Source: Austropuccinia psidii
Taxonomy: Eukaryota; Basidiomycota; Pucciniomycetes; Pucciniales; Sphaerophragmiaceae
Length of the DNA: 64,000 nucleotides
Assembly: GCA_023105745.1 (NCBI GenBank)
Contig: JALGQZ010000008.1
Location: 44,699,618 to 44,763,617 of the forward strand
Reading direction: 5' to 3'
Shown here: piece by piece, positions 36,737-48,610 of the stretch
How positions within the stretch are numbered: position 1 is the first letter of the stretch
Layout: the number at the start of each line of letters is the position of its first letter
Position numbers and translations under genes: made by a program
The notes under the pieces: model-generated
Database searches by the model: none
What the model was told of the DNA's origin: nothing
The model's input: the letters and a program-made list of their open reading frames with translations, nothing else

Positions 36737-39700
36737 TTAATTATTATACCAATCCAAAGTAAATGGTTTTATTTTTTGCTGGATATTTGGTCCTATTCCA
36801 ATATGCTGTCCTTCATTTATTACTTGCAGCTCTGGTGGGTCTCCATCATAATACAGTGTGAGCCATTGGTCACCAATTTTTGATAATAAATTATGTAAGA
36901 GTACACAGGTCATTACCCAATTCAATTTTTTTTGAATATCTTAAGGGCCTTTAATTTGAAATCACATTTTCTGAAAACTGGACCAAAGTAATTTGAGCAT
37001 ACCAATGGCATGCTCAATACAGACCTTTGATTGAGAAACACAATAGCTAATGTGAGCCTTAGAGGTATTTTCATATACCCAAAAGACCACAAATGATAAA
37101 TTAAGATACAAATAAAAATAAAATAAAATAATTTATGTTATAAAAATAAAAAATTGAAATATAAATACAAATTTATATTTAAAAATCAAAATTTAATTAT
37201 AATCTAAAAATAAAATTACAATAAAACTTAAAATTATGAAAATACATTTTTACTTGTAAAAATTAAGTAAAAAATGAATTTTTTAAAAATTATGAAATTA
37301 AAATATTTTTGGTAAAAATTTATATAAAATATATTATAACTTTTCATCCAATAAACAAACATAAAGAAATTATCACACCATTGGATTCCTCATAATAAAT
37401 AAAGTGGGGTCACTTCTGGATGAAATTTCTGTAACTCAACTCTAAATAAGCTTAAATTAAGTTTATAGTATTTTTTGTACAAAAGTATGAAAATCCTCAA
37501 AACCTTAATTTAATTCACACCACATGTGGTTTTAACCATCAATTTTTGTGTTAAAATTGAGGTGTTGTGTTTAGTTTAGAAGTTATGAGGAATTGAAGTA
37601 TTTTCAATTGAAATGTCAAAATGTGCACGTGTATTACATAAGTGAACTTTAATTTACATATGAGGTATCAATTACTACAGATGTGTAATTAAAAACTCAA
37701 TTAAATTACATATGTAAATTATAATTGTATTACATGATGAGGAATTAAAGAAAAAATAAATTGGAAAGATTAATTCTGAGGGGGGGGGGGGAAAAGACAC
37801 TCTAGCTCTACAGGGGAGCTAGACCCCCAAAATCCTTGCTGACTTACGTGGGATGTCAAAATTCATGCAAAAGTTCATTACTTGTGGCCTGGAATTGAGT
37901 CACAGGGTCTGTGACTCAATTGATGATGAGGTTTTGATACCAACCAGGGTAGTTCTAACTGCTGCCAAGAGGGTAAAACTACCCTTAAGTTAAAATGGTG
38001 TTAGTAAAAACAGTTTGAACTGGCTTCTACGCCTCTGACACACATTCCGACGTGTTTTAAAGGCTCTAGACCAGGTATTGCTATAGTAATGGCTGATCTA
38101 AGGGTCTAAAATGGCTAAAACCAGGGTTCAATGATGCCATGATTGGCTTTTTTGTTGTCAGAGTGTTTTCCACGACTGACAAGAGTAAAATTTACTTTTG
38201 GAGTAAGAAAATTGATGGCTATAAAGGAATGTCTTCTTTGGCCCACTTTTCTCCTCATGTTAGAATCTTTTCCTTTTATAATTAGTTTAAACACTGTTAA
38301 ACCAATCAGTAAAAGATTCCAGCCACCCTTTTTAAATCATTTTAAACCTTTTACCACATGAAAAAATCATTATAATCATTTTTTGTAACTCTTATAATTA
38401 TTTTACCCCTTGAAAAACCCCAAAAGTGAATTAAAGCATTGTTCATCACTGTTAACTTTGTCACTTTGTTTCCAAATTCACTCTGGTCACTTTTGGGCAT
38501 GTTTTCTCTTTAAATATCTTTTTAAAGAATTTTTTCTTTAATTAATTGCTTGCAGCTCTTTGCTCAATTAATTCCAATTGAAATTGCTCTTGAAGAAATT
38601 TCTTTTGTAGCCTTAAATATCTCTTGTAGAGTATTTTTGGATAAATCTTTATTGTTGGTAAAACAATAAATTTTTATTAAATTATTGCTTTATACTTACA
38701 AAGTCAAAAACAATAAAATTGGTGTGTTTTCTCTTAAAAATACTATTTCTTACTATCTTGAAATAATTTTACCTTATAAAAATTTTGAGGACAGGAAAAG
38801 TACTTGATATTTTATCAAAGTTTCATATCCACACCTTACAGCTAAATTCTTGTTGATCATTGTTTTGGTTCAAGTCTCCTTTATATGATTTAATAATATT
38901 ATTTGAGCTTGAATATTCTGAATCAGCCAGTAAGTATTGATTTTTGGAGAAGAATTGTTCACGATTTTTGTAAATATTAATATGCTGGAATACTCTTGAG
39001 TCTTGAGCTGAGCCTGGAAGACCAACATGTAAGGCTAAAAAGAGCTTACTCACATCACAAAAAAGCTTAATCTAAATTGAGTAGCTATCCCAAAAAATAC
39101 AATTGATCATTTGTATATATCAATCTACATAACATGTTGAGGTAAATACTTGTGCTTTATATCAAAATACACTTCTGAATCATTGGGTGGCCTTTGAGAT
39201 AATGATATAAAGCTTCCATCAATAAAACCACTCCAACAAGGAAATCCTTCTTCTTGCATCACCTGAGATAGCTCCCTGAATTCATGATAATTTGGCCATG
39301 CAAGATAAGATAACTTGTGTTTTAATAATGATGCAATAATTATTTTGGTGTAAAGGATGACATTCCCCTGAACAATTCCAAACAGTGCCCCAATACTTCC
39401 AATCAGAGATCCAGTACCATTTCTCTCAAATTGGCAAAGCGCTACAGCTAATTGTATACAAATATTGCATTTATTTAAATTTGAATTTTTATGGAAAATT
39501 TTGTCCAAACTGATAAGTTGGAGGAAGTCTTGAAAGCTTGTATACAAGGTTTGACATAGTTTCTTAAATTTCCATCAAAGATGGTAAACCTGCCAAATCA
39601 CTACTTTGGTAAATATATAGTGGTTGGTGAAGCTTAGGGTTGGTTAGATATTATTTTTCATGGAAATAAATGAGTAAGAGAATGTCTTTCTCAAGATCTT

Positions 39701-39786
39701 ACTTGGTATCATATCCAAATTTGTAAGCATATTCAGCTGTCTGTAAATCTAAAAAAATGTGTTTGCATTGTGAGCTAGGGGGCATG
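36737..39786 (-). pseudogene. PIF/Harbinger transposase, split by a solo LTR
   Basis: This encodes a DDE_4-type endonuclease. From a minus-strand ATG at about 39786 the reading runs through ICIQLAVALCQFERNGTGS and WPNYHEFRELSQVMQEEGFP. The first catalytic Asp follows in SGFIDGSFISLSQRPPNDSE (codon at 39218-39220), then the second in GSAQDSRVF (about 39000). LLADSEYSS and IKSYKGDLNQ follow. The solo LTR at 37051-38840 interrupts it, and the protein resumes with VCIEHAIGML, the catalytic Glu (codon 37013-37015), and WVMTCVLLHNLLSKIGDQW, ending at 36737. All three acidic residues survive, but stops, frame changes and the insertion inactivate it. An intron probably lies near 39060-39130. Its SANT-like partner may be the gene at 30.4 kb. 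Confidence 0.85.
37051..38840 (+). mobile_element. Solo LTR inserted in the Harbinger transposase
   Basis: The 1790-bp block begins TGTGAGCCTTAGAGGTATTT and ends CCACACCTTACA. GCTAA lies on both sides (37046-37050 and 38841-38845), a 5-bp target duplication. Its start matches the young Gypsy LTR start, but the body differs. It is closest to the LTR of the old minus-strand Gypsy (40872-42549), sharing CATACCCAAAAG.CCACAAA and, at the other end, the complement of TGTAAGGTGTGGA. A G12 run lies at about 37779-37790. Confidence 0.93.
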
Positions 39787-39789
39787 TTG

Positions 39790-40871
39790 AATTGAGAAGA
39801 GAAAATGAATTTATATTTAAGTTATCAAAACAATAGGGGATTTGAGGGAAAAAACTTGAGTTTATTGAGATTAAAACTCCACAGATTCTGAGGTGTGATA
39901 TTTACAAAACACTCAGAATTAAATCTAGTATTTAGGTTTACAAAACCAAGGTGTTTTTGTCATGGAATTTTACAGCTTTGAGGGGGACTAATATAAGGGA
40001 ATTAGTAATTTGATTCAAGTCTTTATGAAAATTTACCAAAAATGGGCTCAAATTATTTAGTTTTTGATAAATTGATATAAGGAGGGCCTGATTTTATTTT
40101 TTATTTTTTTGAAAAAGTACCAATTATTAATTAAATGGAATCCCCTCCAAGAAACACTCAAGAATTATATATTTTTTACAATAATGAGAAATAAAATATA
40201 TCATTTACAGAATGTAGCTTTAAAAATAATTTGATTATATAAGAAGAATTGTTGGTAAAAAATTTTTAGGGATCCTCAATATGAGCTGAAATCATTATGG
40301 TCTCAAAAATTACAAACTTTAAGAATTATCTGAAATCATACATAATGATTAAGAAATTTTCTGAAGTAAAATGAATTCAAAATTTCCCACAAGATTTCTT
40401 GACCCATCATTTTCACCAAAAAATCCATATTGACACCTGGATAACTCTTTTTATGTTATTTTAAAAAAAGACTTCTGATTCACAACATAGGATTTAAAGT
40501 CCTTTATGGAGATTTAGGATCTAAAATAAGCTTTAATATTTGAGCTAATATTTTGAAAATAAATCAGCTACATTCAAAAAGATTTAGATGGAGACAAGCT
40601 TTATTAATAGTTCTAATATATTTAAGCTCAAATTATTCTCTCTTCAATATGCACAAAAAGGATTTGAAATTGCTTATATTTATAAAAAATTAGAGCTAAC
40701 CTTATGGGATATCTGAAAAATAATTATTTATAAAGTTCCTTTCCTGAATTAATTTCCTTTGGTAGAAAATCTCATTGGGAAATTTGGCTTAAGCTTATTC
40801 AGATTGATATCAGATATTTAGGATTTAAAAAATACTACAGAAGGAATTTATATTGCTCTAAATACTAGGAT
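39790..40871. other. Noncoding AT-rich spacer
   Basis: No gene recognised. It is the region upstream of the Harbinger transposase ATG and may include that element's terminal sequence, but no clear inverted repeat partner was found. Confidence 0.4.
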
Positions 40872-42549
40872 TGTAAGGTGTGGAAATGAAGCTTTGATTA
40901 AAATGAAAATTATGTAAAATGGTAATTTTCAAAGTTACAAAAGAAAAAAAATCCAAATATCATTTCTTTCAAATTTCTTAGTATTAAAAAATAATATCTT
41001 AAATATTTATTTTATTACCAAAAATACTCTAAAAAGGAAATTCATTCAAGAGGAATTTACATTGGAATTAATTGGGAAGATATCTGCAAAAAATAAATAT
41101 CAGATAAAAGTTCCTAAGAATAATATCAAAGAGAAAACATTCCCAAAAGCAACCAGAGTGAATTTGGAAACAAAGTAACAAAGTTTGCAGTGATGAAAGA
41201 TGCTTTAATTCACTTTGGAGAGGTTCAAGGGTAGAATGATCATAAAGAGTTAGGAAAAATGAGCATAACTTTTTTCCACATGGCTAAAAGGCTTTAAATA
41301 ATTTGAAAATTCCTTTTGGAATATTTTAGTTTTTGCTTATAAAGTGTTTAAACTAATTATAAAAGGAAAAGATTCTAACATGAAGAGAAAGGAGGGGAAA
41401 AGGAAGACATGATTTTATAGCCACCAATACTCTTCCTGAAAAAGTAAAATTTACTATAATAAGCTGTTAGAAACACACTGAAAAGAAAAAAGTAAATTAT
41501 GGACTCATTGAACCCTGGTTTGGACCAAAAAAGGGCTGGTTTTAGTCATTTTGGTCCCTAAAACTAGGAATTGCTATAATAATAGTTGGTTTGAAACCTC
41601 CAAAGCACATAATAATGTGTGTAAGTCACTTTAAGACTGGGTAAAACTGGTTTTATTAACTTTGTCTAAATTTATTGGTGGCTTTACCCTCTTGGAAAGG
41701 GTTAAAACTTGCCTGGATGGTATCAAAATCTCATCATAAATTGAGCAACAGACCCTGTGACTCAATTATAGGCTAAATGTGATGATATTTGCATGAAGTT
41801 TGACATCCCAGGCCTATCAGAAAGGAATTTGGGGGAGTCTAGAACCCTTAGAGCCAAGGAGCCAAGATTCCTTTCCCCCCAAAATCAATTATTCCAATTT
41901 ATTTTTCTTCAATTACTCATAATGTGCGATACTCAAAAAATTAGATATGTAATTCAATCAAGAAATTACAGTAAATAACTGTAATTATGAATTCCACTTA
42001 TGTAATATATGAACACATTCTGACATTTAAATTGAAAATACTTCAAATCCTCATAGCTTTGAAACTAAGCACCACAACTTAATTTTAACAGAAAAATGGA
42101 TTGTTAACACCACATGTGATGTGAGTTGAATTGAGGTTTGGAGTATCTTAATATTTTAACACAGCAAGTACCAAAAACTTAATTTATGCTCACTTAGAGC
42201 TAAGCTGCATAAATTTCATACAGAGGTGATCACACCTGATTTTTTATGAGGAATTTATTGGTGAGATATCTGTGGTATGTTTATTTATTGGAAAACTAGT
42301 TGTAATAATTTTCATTAACTTTTTTCCAAAAATATTCTATTTTAAATATTTTTGTTGAAAATCCATTTTTACTTTATTATTTCAGGTAAAAAAATGTTTT
42401 TCATATACATTTATTATTAAAATTTAGTTATGGACTTTATTTTTATATTCAATCTTTGTTTTGAAAAATAAATTTATTACATTTAATTATAGCTTTTTTT
42501 CAATTCTTTGTGGCCTTTTGGGTATATGAAAATACCTCCACATCTCATA
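40872..42549 (-). repeat. 3' LTR of the old minus-strand Gypsy
   Basis: The plus-strand left end TGTAAGGTGTGGAAATGAAG is the complement of the LTR 3' end seen at 38840. The right end, TTTTGGGTATATGAAAATACC..CATCTCATA, is the complement of the LTR start. Just outside, CCTCCCCCTAAAAT (42553-42566) is on the minus strand a polypurine tract, AGGGGGAGG, as expected before a 3' LTR. It is therefore attached to the internal region at 42550. Confidence 0.8.
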
Positions 42550-45208
42550 TTACCTCCCCCTAAAATAATAAAATTAATTTTTAGTATTGCTATTTATAGT
42601 GTGCCTAAGCCTTCTTAGAATCTTGGTAGCCTCAAGTGTATCTTTTTTGATACAAATTCATCTTAACAAGATGGATAGCTGTATCTGAAAAGGAATTCCC
42701 TCATCTTAGTCTTCAGCTTTCTTTTTTTGAGAACTTTGGTAATTTCTATAGTACAAGATTTTTCAACAGGATTTATATTCTTGGAAACTTATTACTCAAG
42801 GGGGATTATTCATAATCACCAGATTATTCAGTTTTGTTAATCTTACTGGAAAAGTAGAAGGCTTCTTGCTAAGTTCTCCAGATAATTATACTTGTACAGA
42901 ATGTTCTCCATGAAGGGCTTAAATTAAAAAAGGCCCCAAAAAGAATTCTTTGAGATTCTTCATCCTTTGATTTTATTGAGGTTGGTAATTAATAAAAGTA
43001 CCAGGTCCCCTACCTTGAAATTTGGAGTATCATGTGACTTATCCCATTTGTCTTTGGCATATGAAAATGAGTCCTCCATGTATCTTAATTCATGCTTCCT
43101 AGCTTTCTCTAGCATTCCTTTGAAGCTAGCAGCTGTGGGATGTATCTAAACCAAATCTTTCCTCAAATAATCATGGGGTAGTCTGGAATTTCATCCTTTA
43201 TCTAGAATAGCAGGAGTCTTATTGGTACTGGAATGGCTAGATTTTCTATATTCTAGCTCCAGTGAAGGAGAAAGGGTACAAAAACTATGGGTCAATCAAT
43301 CACAATATCTGAGATCCAAGACATATGCACAAAGTATTCCAACCATGTCTTCCAAGGTATGTATCATTATTTCATCTAAGCCATAAGCTTGTGAGTGGCA
43401 ATCTGTAGAGAAAGATAATTTGGTCCCAAAATATTGGTGAAGATTTGTTCATAGTGCTCAACTAAATTTGAGATCTATTTCACTAATAATGTTTGTAAAT
43501 ATTCCAGTCCATAAAACTACTCTAATCCATATTAGAATAGCTGTATCATCTTTGTGATGTGGTAGGAAGATTGGAGTATTTCTAAATTTGTGAAGAATTA
43601 CTAGGAAATCATTATAGCTTATTTCACCCCCTGATGTTAGACCAGCTGCCCAATCCATATCAAAAGTCTCCCAAAGTATACTGGGTTCTTGGATTTTTAT
43701 TGTATTTTAAAGTATTTTCCCAGTGGATTTATTGGCTTTCTGACATCTGTCACAGGTCTTTCAGTATTATGAAACATTCTTTTGCCACCATATTCAGGCC
43801 TTGGTCCTTTCTCTTTTCCTGAGAAGGGGCTTTTTTTGGCACTATTTTAATAAAATATTAATTAAGGACATAACCACAGATTTAATAACACAGGTGTGTT
43901 CTTTCTATGAGAGAATATTACATAAAGTAAGTGAAATATTTCTTCATAATATGACTTTTTCCATATTTGATCCAAAGGATGTGTCAAGGAATTATCCTCA
44001 GAATCTTCAGCAAGTAATTGACATAAGCTGATACAACCATTTTATTTAGTATGAAAGCTCCTTACTTCTTCAAAGAAGGTAGTGTTTAAATATTTAGAAA
44101 TATTTTGTTCTGTTGCAATTTGTGGAAAAACGTTTTCTGGAACATAAGAAGTATTTGAAATATTTTTTGGTAATGGACATCTGCTTAATTAATCTTAGTT
44201 TTTGTGAATATTTCCATCTTTGTGTAATGTGGTCATATTTCCTTTATATTCATTATTTTCCATCTGAGAATATTTCTGTTGGGTTTTTAATTTTCAAGAG
44301 TGATTTTACAGTGGTAAAATCTGGTATGAATTCAAAAACAAATCCTTCAAGGGAATAATTGAGTTTTTCCAAGTCCAAAAGAAGGAATAGATATTCCATT
44401 TGACTTTTTTAATATCTGTATTCAGCTAGTTTCATTTTACTAGATATAAGACATATGGCTCCTTCAACATATTTTCATTGATAATTTTGACTTGATGAAG
44501 TTCAGCTCCTAGTAAATCTCCTTAGGAGCATATCTAAAGATTAAAGGGTAGGTCAAAATATGAAATTAGTAGTAGTGGAGAAGTTTTTAAGGCTTTTCTA
44601 AGTGATTGAAAAGCTTTGAGTATTTGAAGTTATTTAAAATACTGTATATTTGTCTCACAGCTTATAAAGCAGTCCTGAAATTAATAAAATATCTTTAATA
44701 TTCTGTCTGTAAAAGCCATAAAAAGCTAGAAATTATTGGAATTTTGTTCTTGTTCTGAGGCATGGGATTTGATAAGACTTCTTCTAATTTGTTTTTGTTT
44801 ATTAAAAGAGGTAAACCAGATGATAAATGTCCTAGTCCTCTGAGTTCTTTGAATTCAAAGTGACATTTCCTTAAAAAAATATTCATTTTTACTGATTGGA
44901 GTTTTCCCAAGTCTTAGAAAAATAATAATGTCATCAATATAGCTGATCAACCATCCCTCTAAAGGTTTCTCAGGAAAAATTGCATTAATCATTCTTTGGA
45001 AGTGTGGAGGTTCATTTTTGATACCAAAAGGAATCATCAAGTATTAATATACTCTAAAATGAACAATAATTTTTGAATATTCTCTTGCTCTTGGTGTCAC
45101 TAAGTTCTGGTGTAGTCTCTTCAGGAAATACATAGTGCTGATGTAAGCTGCTTGAGATATTTGAGTAAGTGAAATCTGGATTTTTGGTATGGGGTACCTG
45201 TCTGCGAA
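42550..45208 (-). pseudogene. Old Gypsy pol, C-terminal part (RT C-half, RNase H, integrase)
   Basis: The minus strand carries pol remnants homologous to the young element. Reverse transcriptase: IPFGIKNEPPHFQRMIN, EGWLISYIDDIII with the YIDD box intact (44855-45040) and LGHLSSGLPLLINKNKLEEV (44695-44910). RNase H remains lie between 44.0 and 44.7 kb. Integrase: MDWAAGLTSGGEISYNDF, NTPIFLPHHKDDTA and NIISEIDLKF (43458-43658), where the expected SDRDPKF motif is altered. At 45208 the frame is cut by the young Gypsy and continues at 55599 on the other side, restoring a NIYTFA/DRYPIPKIQ reading. Many stops are present. Confidence 0.88.
45204..45208. repeat. Target-site duplication of the young Gypsy, left
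   Basis: GCGAA here is repeated exactly at 55599-55603, directly outside the two LTRs. Confidence 0.97.
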
Positions 45209-47129
45209 TGTGAGCCTTGAGGTATATTTTACATACCCAAATAGGCCACAATTATCTTAAAAAGAAATTTTGAATTATGCAAAACTCATAAGTCATGCAT
45301 ATATCCAAAATTCATCATTTTCAATTTCAGAAAAGATGAATAACTTTTTATTGAGTAAGTAAATCCATGGATTTAAGACCAGATTTGGATTCTACACAAA
45401 AATTCACCTAGGGTAGCTCCATAGAGTGAATAAGCTCAATTTAAGTATTTGAGGTGGTAAAATGGAAAATACTTCAATACCACATCATTAATACCACATA
45501 AAAGATCCGTGAAAATTTTTGTTTTTCTTGATTTTTAGCCAAAATAATGGGAAAGTGAGAAATCCCATGTTACATATACACTAAGAATAGTGTTATGCAT
45601 GTTTTGAGCACTTAATATCATGGTATTCTTACATGGACTTTTGGTACACCCATAGTGGATATCTCACTTTAAGCTTAAATTACTATTTTGACGTAAAAAA
45701 TAGGCAAGGGGGACAAAAGACATCAAAGAGAGCCAGGGTACCCAACTTCTGAGGCCTCAGAGGCGTGGATAGCTCCAGAGCATGGATCCATGGCTCATCT
45801 TGGCCCAATTGGTAAACTAAAACTCTTTGGGAACTTGGTTACCAAGTTACAACTACTGTAAAACATCAGAAAATAGCAAATAACCTGCTATTTTGACGTG
45901 CCAAGGAGGTAATGAGCTACTTACACTCCTGTAACCATGTCAATTACTAATGACTTTCCATGGATAAACCCCAAAAGAGTAATTAAAACCCTTTTGGGAC
46001 CCATATTCATTGATTTACCTCATAGCAACCAGCAAAACACTGCTATTTGCAATTCTACGTAGAAATGAGGTAAAACCTTCAAAAATTCATTAAAAATACA
46101 ATTCTTAATGAATCTTTCTGAAACTTTCAGGACTAAAGGAGAACTGTATTATCTATGGTACAACCAAAAAGAATTACAGTTTTACTAGTAAAATTAAAAG
46201 TTTTACTTACAGTCCATTTTTGGATATTCTACGTGAAACACTGAATCTTCAAAAATTCACAGTAATTACAACCTGTGATGAAATTGGCAATAACATTGAT
46301 AACTTTGAGAAATCAATGATTATTTTAGAATAAAAGAAGATTTACAAGTGTTACTCCTTTTATTCTTAACCATATTGGGGTTGGTAGTCACGTAAAAGCA
46401 TCAATTAAGTAATTATGATAATCTTACATGACAACAGATGATGCAATCAATAATCCAAAAAGGTTTATTGTTTTCTCACTCACTGGTTTTTCAGTTTGCT
46501 CCATGGCACGCCTCTGTGAGCTGTTGTTGACTTAAAAGAAGCCTCTTCTTGCTGTTTTTTCATCATCATCATCTTATCAATTTATTAAATCTTTATTACC
46601 AACAAGTAAGTATTAGTTCAACTATTCTTAAGTGTTTTAATTCTTTCAGAATCAATCAGAAAGACGTGAAATCATAGAATCCAACTATATATTGTTGTAA
46701 TACTGTTATAAATCCTTTTGATCCCTTAAATCCACAATTCCACGTCAAATTTCTCTACTTTTATTATCAATAAGTTCTTTGGAGTATTAGTGAGTCATTT
46801 ATCTTTAATTCTTAAAGTTTTTCTCTAGTAATAGTTTTCTTCAAGAATTATCTTTATAATTATTCTTGCAAAAGATAATTATATATTAAAATAATTTTAT
46901 TATTTTGATAAAGAAGTTTTTTATTATTAAATTCTTCTTGTAATTGATTCTTGTAGACAATTACTTGCTCACTGTTAAAATCACTAGTAGTGCTTAACAC
47001 GTGAAAGAAATAATTTTTAATTATTTAATTGTGGTTATAATAATATTTTATTATTATATTTCATAAGAACAGACATAGTACTGTTGATTAATAGTAATAT
47101 TATCATCAGTTTCATAGTCACATCTTACA
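45209..47129 (+). repeat. 5' LTR of the young Gypsy
   Basis: It begins TGTGAGCCTTGAGGTATATT and ends AGTCACATCTTACA. It contains CATCATCATCATCTTATC near 46560 and the CTTAACACGTGAAAG element near 46993. Promoter and polyadenylation signals are expected here but were not pinpointed. Confidence 0.97.
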
Positions 47130-47249
47130 TTTGGGGGCCTGGCCGTGATTTTATCCATAGACTTGGCTTTAATCATATTCTAGACTTCATTTTTTGTGTT
47201 CAAAAAACCACCATACCTACCACATCTTACATTTGGGGGCCTGGCCGTG
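47119..47249 (+). repeat. Duplicated LTR-end/primer-site module
   Basis: The 29 bases at 47119-47147, spanning the last LTR bases and the primer-binding site, recur exactly at 47221-47249, a 102-base step. The second copy continues GTTTTTTGAACC instead of GTGATTTTATCC. The 3' LTR lacks this duplication because it lies in the internal region. Confidence 0.9.
47132..47149 (+). promoter_or_regulatory. Primer-binding site candidate (tRNA-Pro-like)
   Basis: TGGGGGCCTGGCCGTGAT starts two bases after the LTR. Its complement would be a tRNA 3' end with CCA, a C discriminator and a 7-base acceptor strand pairing with GGCCTGG. A C discriminator is characteristic of eukaryotic tRNA-Pro. The tRNA identity is inferred. 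Confidence 0.65.
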
Positions 47250-47621
47250 TTTTTTGAACCTTGTACCCTTAATTAATATATTTTTAAGCTCTAAAATATA
47301 TTAATTTAATTAATTTTTTTCTTTCAATTTGGAGTTAAAATATTTTTATTTTTGAAATTGTTTTAAAATCTTTTTCATTGAGGAATTTGGTTTAATTTTA
47401 TATTGTTTTTACACGTGGCTTTTTCACATCCAAAAACTTATAAAATTATTCTTTGAGTTACTCTGAATTAATTTTCATTCAAAATCTTAAATTTTAATTT
47501 TTTTTCTTTAAAAAGAATAATTTTTTTTTAATATTAAAAAAATATAAAACTTATAAAAAATCTTTAAAAAATATTTTAAAAAGTATAAAAAATAATTTTT
47601 TCTCTTTTATAATTTCTTTTA
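47250..47621 (+). other. AT-rich leader of the young Gypsy
   Basis: No gene. The leader ends in TTTTATAATTTCTTTTAG (47605-47622), a good 3' splice-site context immediately before the candidate exon at 47623. Confidence 0.5.
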
Positions 47622-47622
47622 G

Positions 47623-48610
47623 TGTCTTTAATCAAATACTGTGCAGCTGGCAACAGACTCAGTAAAAGATATATCACTAGTCCAGAATCTTCAGAAGCAG
47701 AATCTGAAGACAGTATTGAGGTGCAGATTGCTAAAAGAGGCACCTTATTCAACTCAGAAAAAGCTAAATTACCACCAAAAGGTGTGTATTTTATCTTATA
47801 TTTTCACCTTTTATCTTTAAATTGACGTGAAAATGGTGCATACCAGAAATGGAAGCAACTATTCAGTCCAACCAGATGGATGTGGACAAGGAAGAGGCAA
47901 GACCAAATCCAGAAGTGCCAAATCTTCCACAAGAAAGGCACATCTGGAGGATGCCAGAGTTGCCCCCCATTCCCCAAGGTCTGTACCAACAGATTTTGAC
48001 GTGAATTCTGAGCCTGAACTAATTTATGATAATATTTCCAGGGCTGAACCATTTTCAAGTGGCAGCAATAGAAATATATCAGAGCCAGTACAAAAATTGG
48101 TTCAGAGCAGCCAAAGAAGAGGAGTGGGAAATCTGCCCAAGCCTTTGGCAGGGGGCCATGAACTCCTACTTACACATCAAGAGCTTTCTGGGTCAGGAGA
48201 AGACCATAGAACTCTTAGGAGGTTGGAGCCCCCTGTCTTGCAAAGACAAGGTCAAAAAGATAAAGAATTGGTTGAAGAACCAGAGTCTTTTATCCATAGA
48301 CCAGAAGAAAGAATTGGAAATGACTCCAACTTTGGAGACAGAGGCACCAGTGGCATCTACCAGCTCCAAACCAGCTCCAGAAGTATCCAAGGACAAGCCC
48401 AAAGGACCTCAAAAGAAACAGAGAGGTCCCAAGAACCATCAAGGCAAGGGCAAAGGCAAAGCCAATTGGCACAGACCTTACCCACAAGGGTACAGGATCC
48501 CCAGATTGGAGCCTTCAGCCGTGGACAGTGTCTTCAATATGGCCAGAACTCTTATGGAATTCACAGCCAAAGAGCAGGAAAGGATGAACAGGACTTTTCC
48601 ACGCAAATAA
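47623..48610 (+). CDS. Candidate spliced protein in the alternative gag frame
   Basis: A second frame, +1 to the polyprotein, is open from 48026 to 48610 (194 codons) inside gag. Its translation looks more protein-like than the Gln/Ser/Arg-rich main frame: [39 protein letters not shown], a Lys/Pro-rich basic stretch, then [20 protein letters not shown]. An upstream open exon (47623-47781, ending KAKLPPKG) has a donor GTGTGT at 47782. An acceptor, TATTTCCAG, ends at 48041. Joining 47781 to 48042 enters exactly this frame and removes the polyprotein ATG at 47833. The start codon must come from an earlier exon, since 47623-47781 has no ATG. The splice is inferred; the overlap is observed. Function unknown; an accessory nucleic-acid-binding protein is possible from the basic stretch. 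Confidence 0.55.

Noticed and set aside
29993..39780. Possible terminal repeats of the Harbinger region D (AGCCCCCCT near 29995 and AGGGGGCATG near 39778)
   Set aside because: Only a short C/G run is shared; it does not match the terminal repeats of elements A-C and could be chance.
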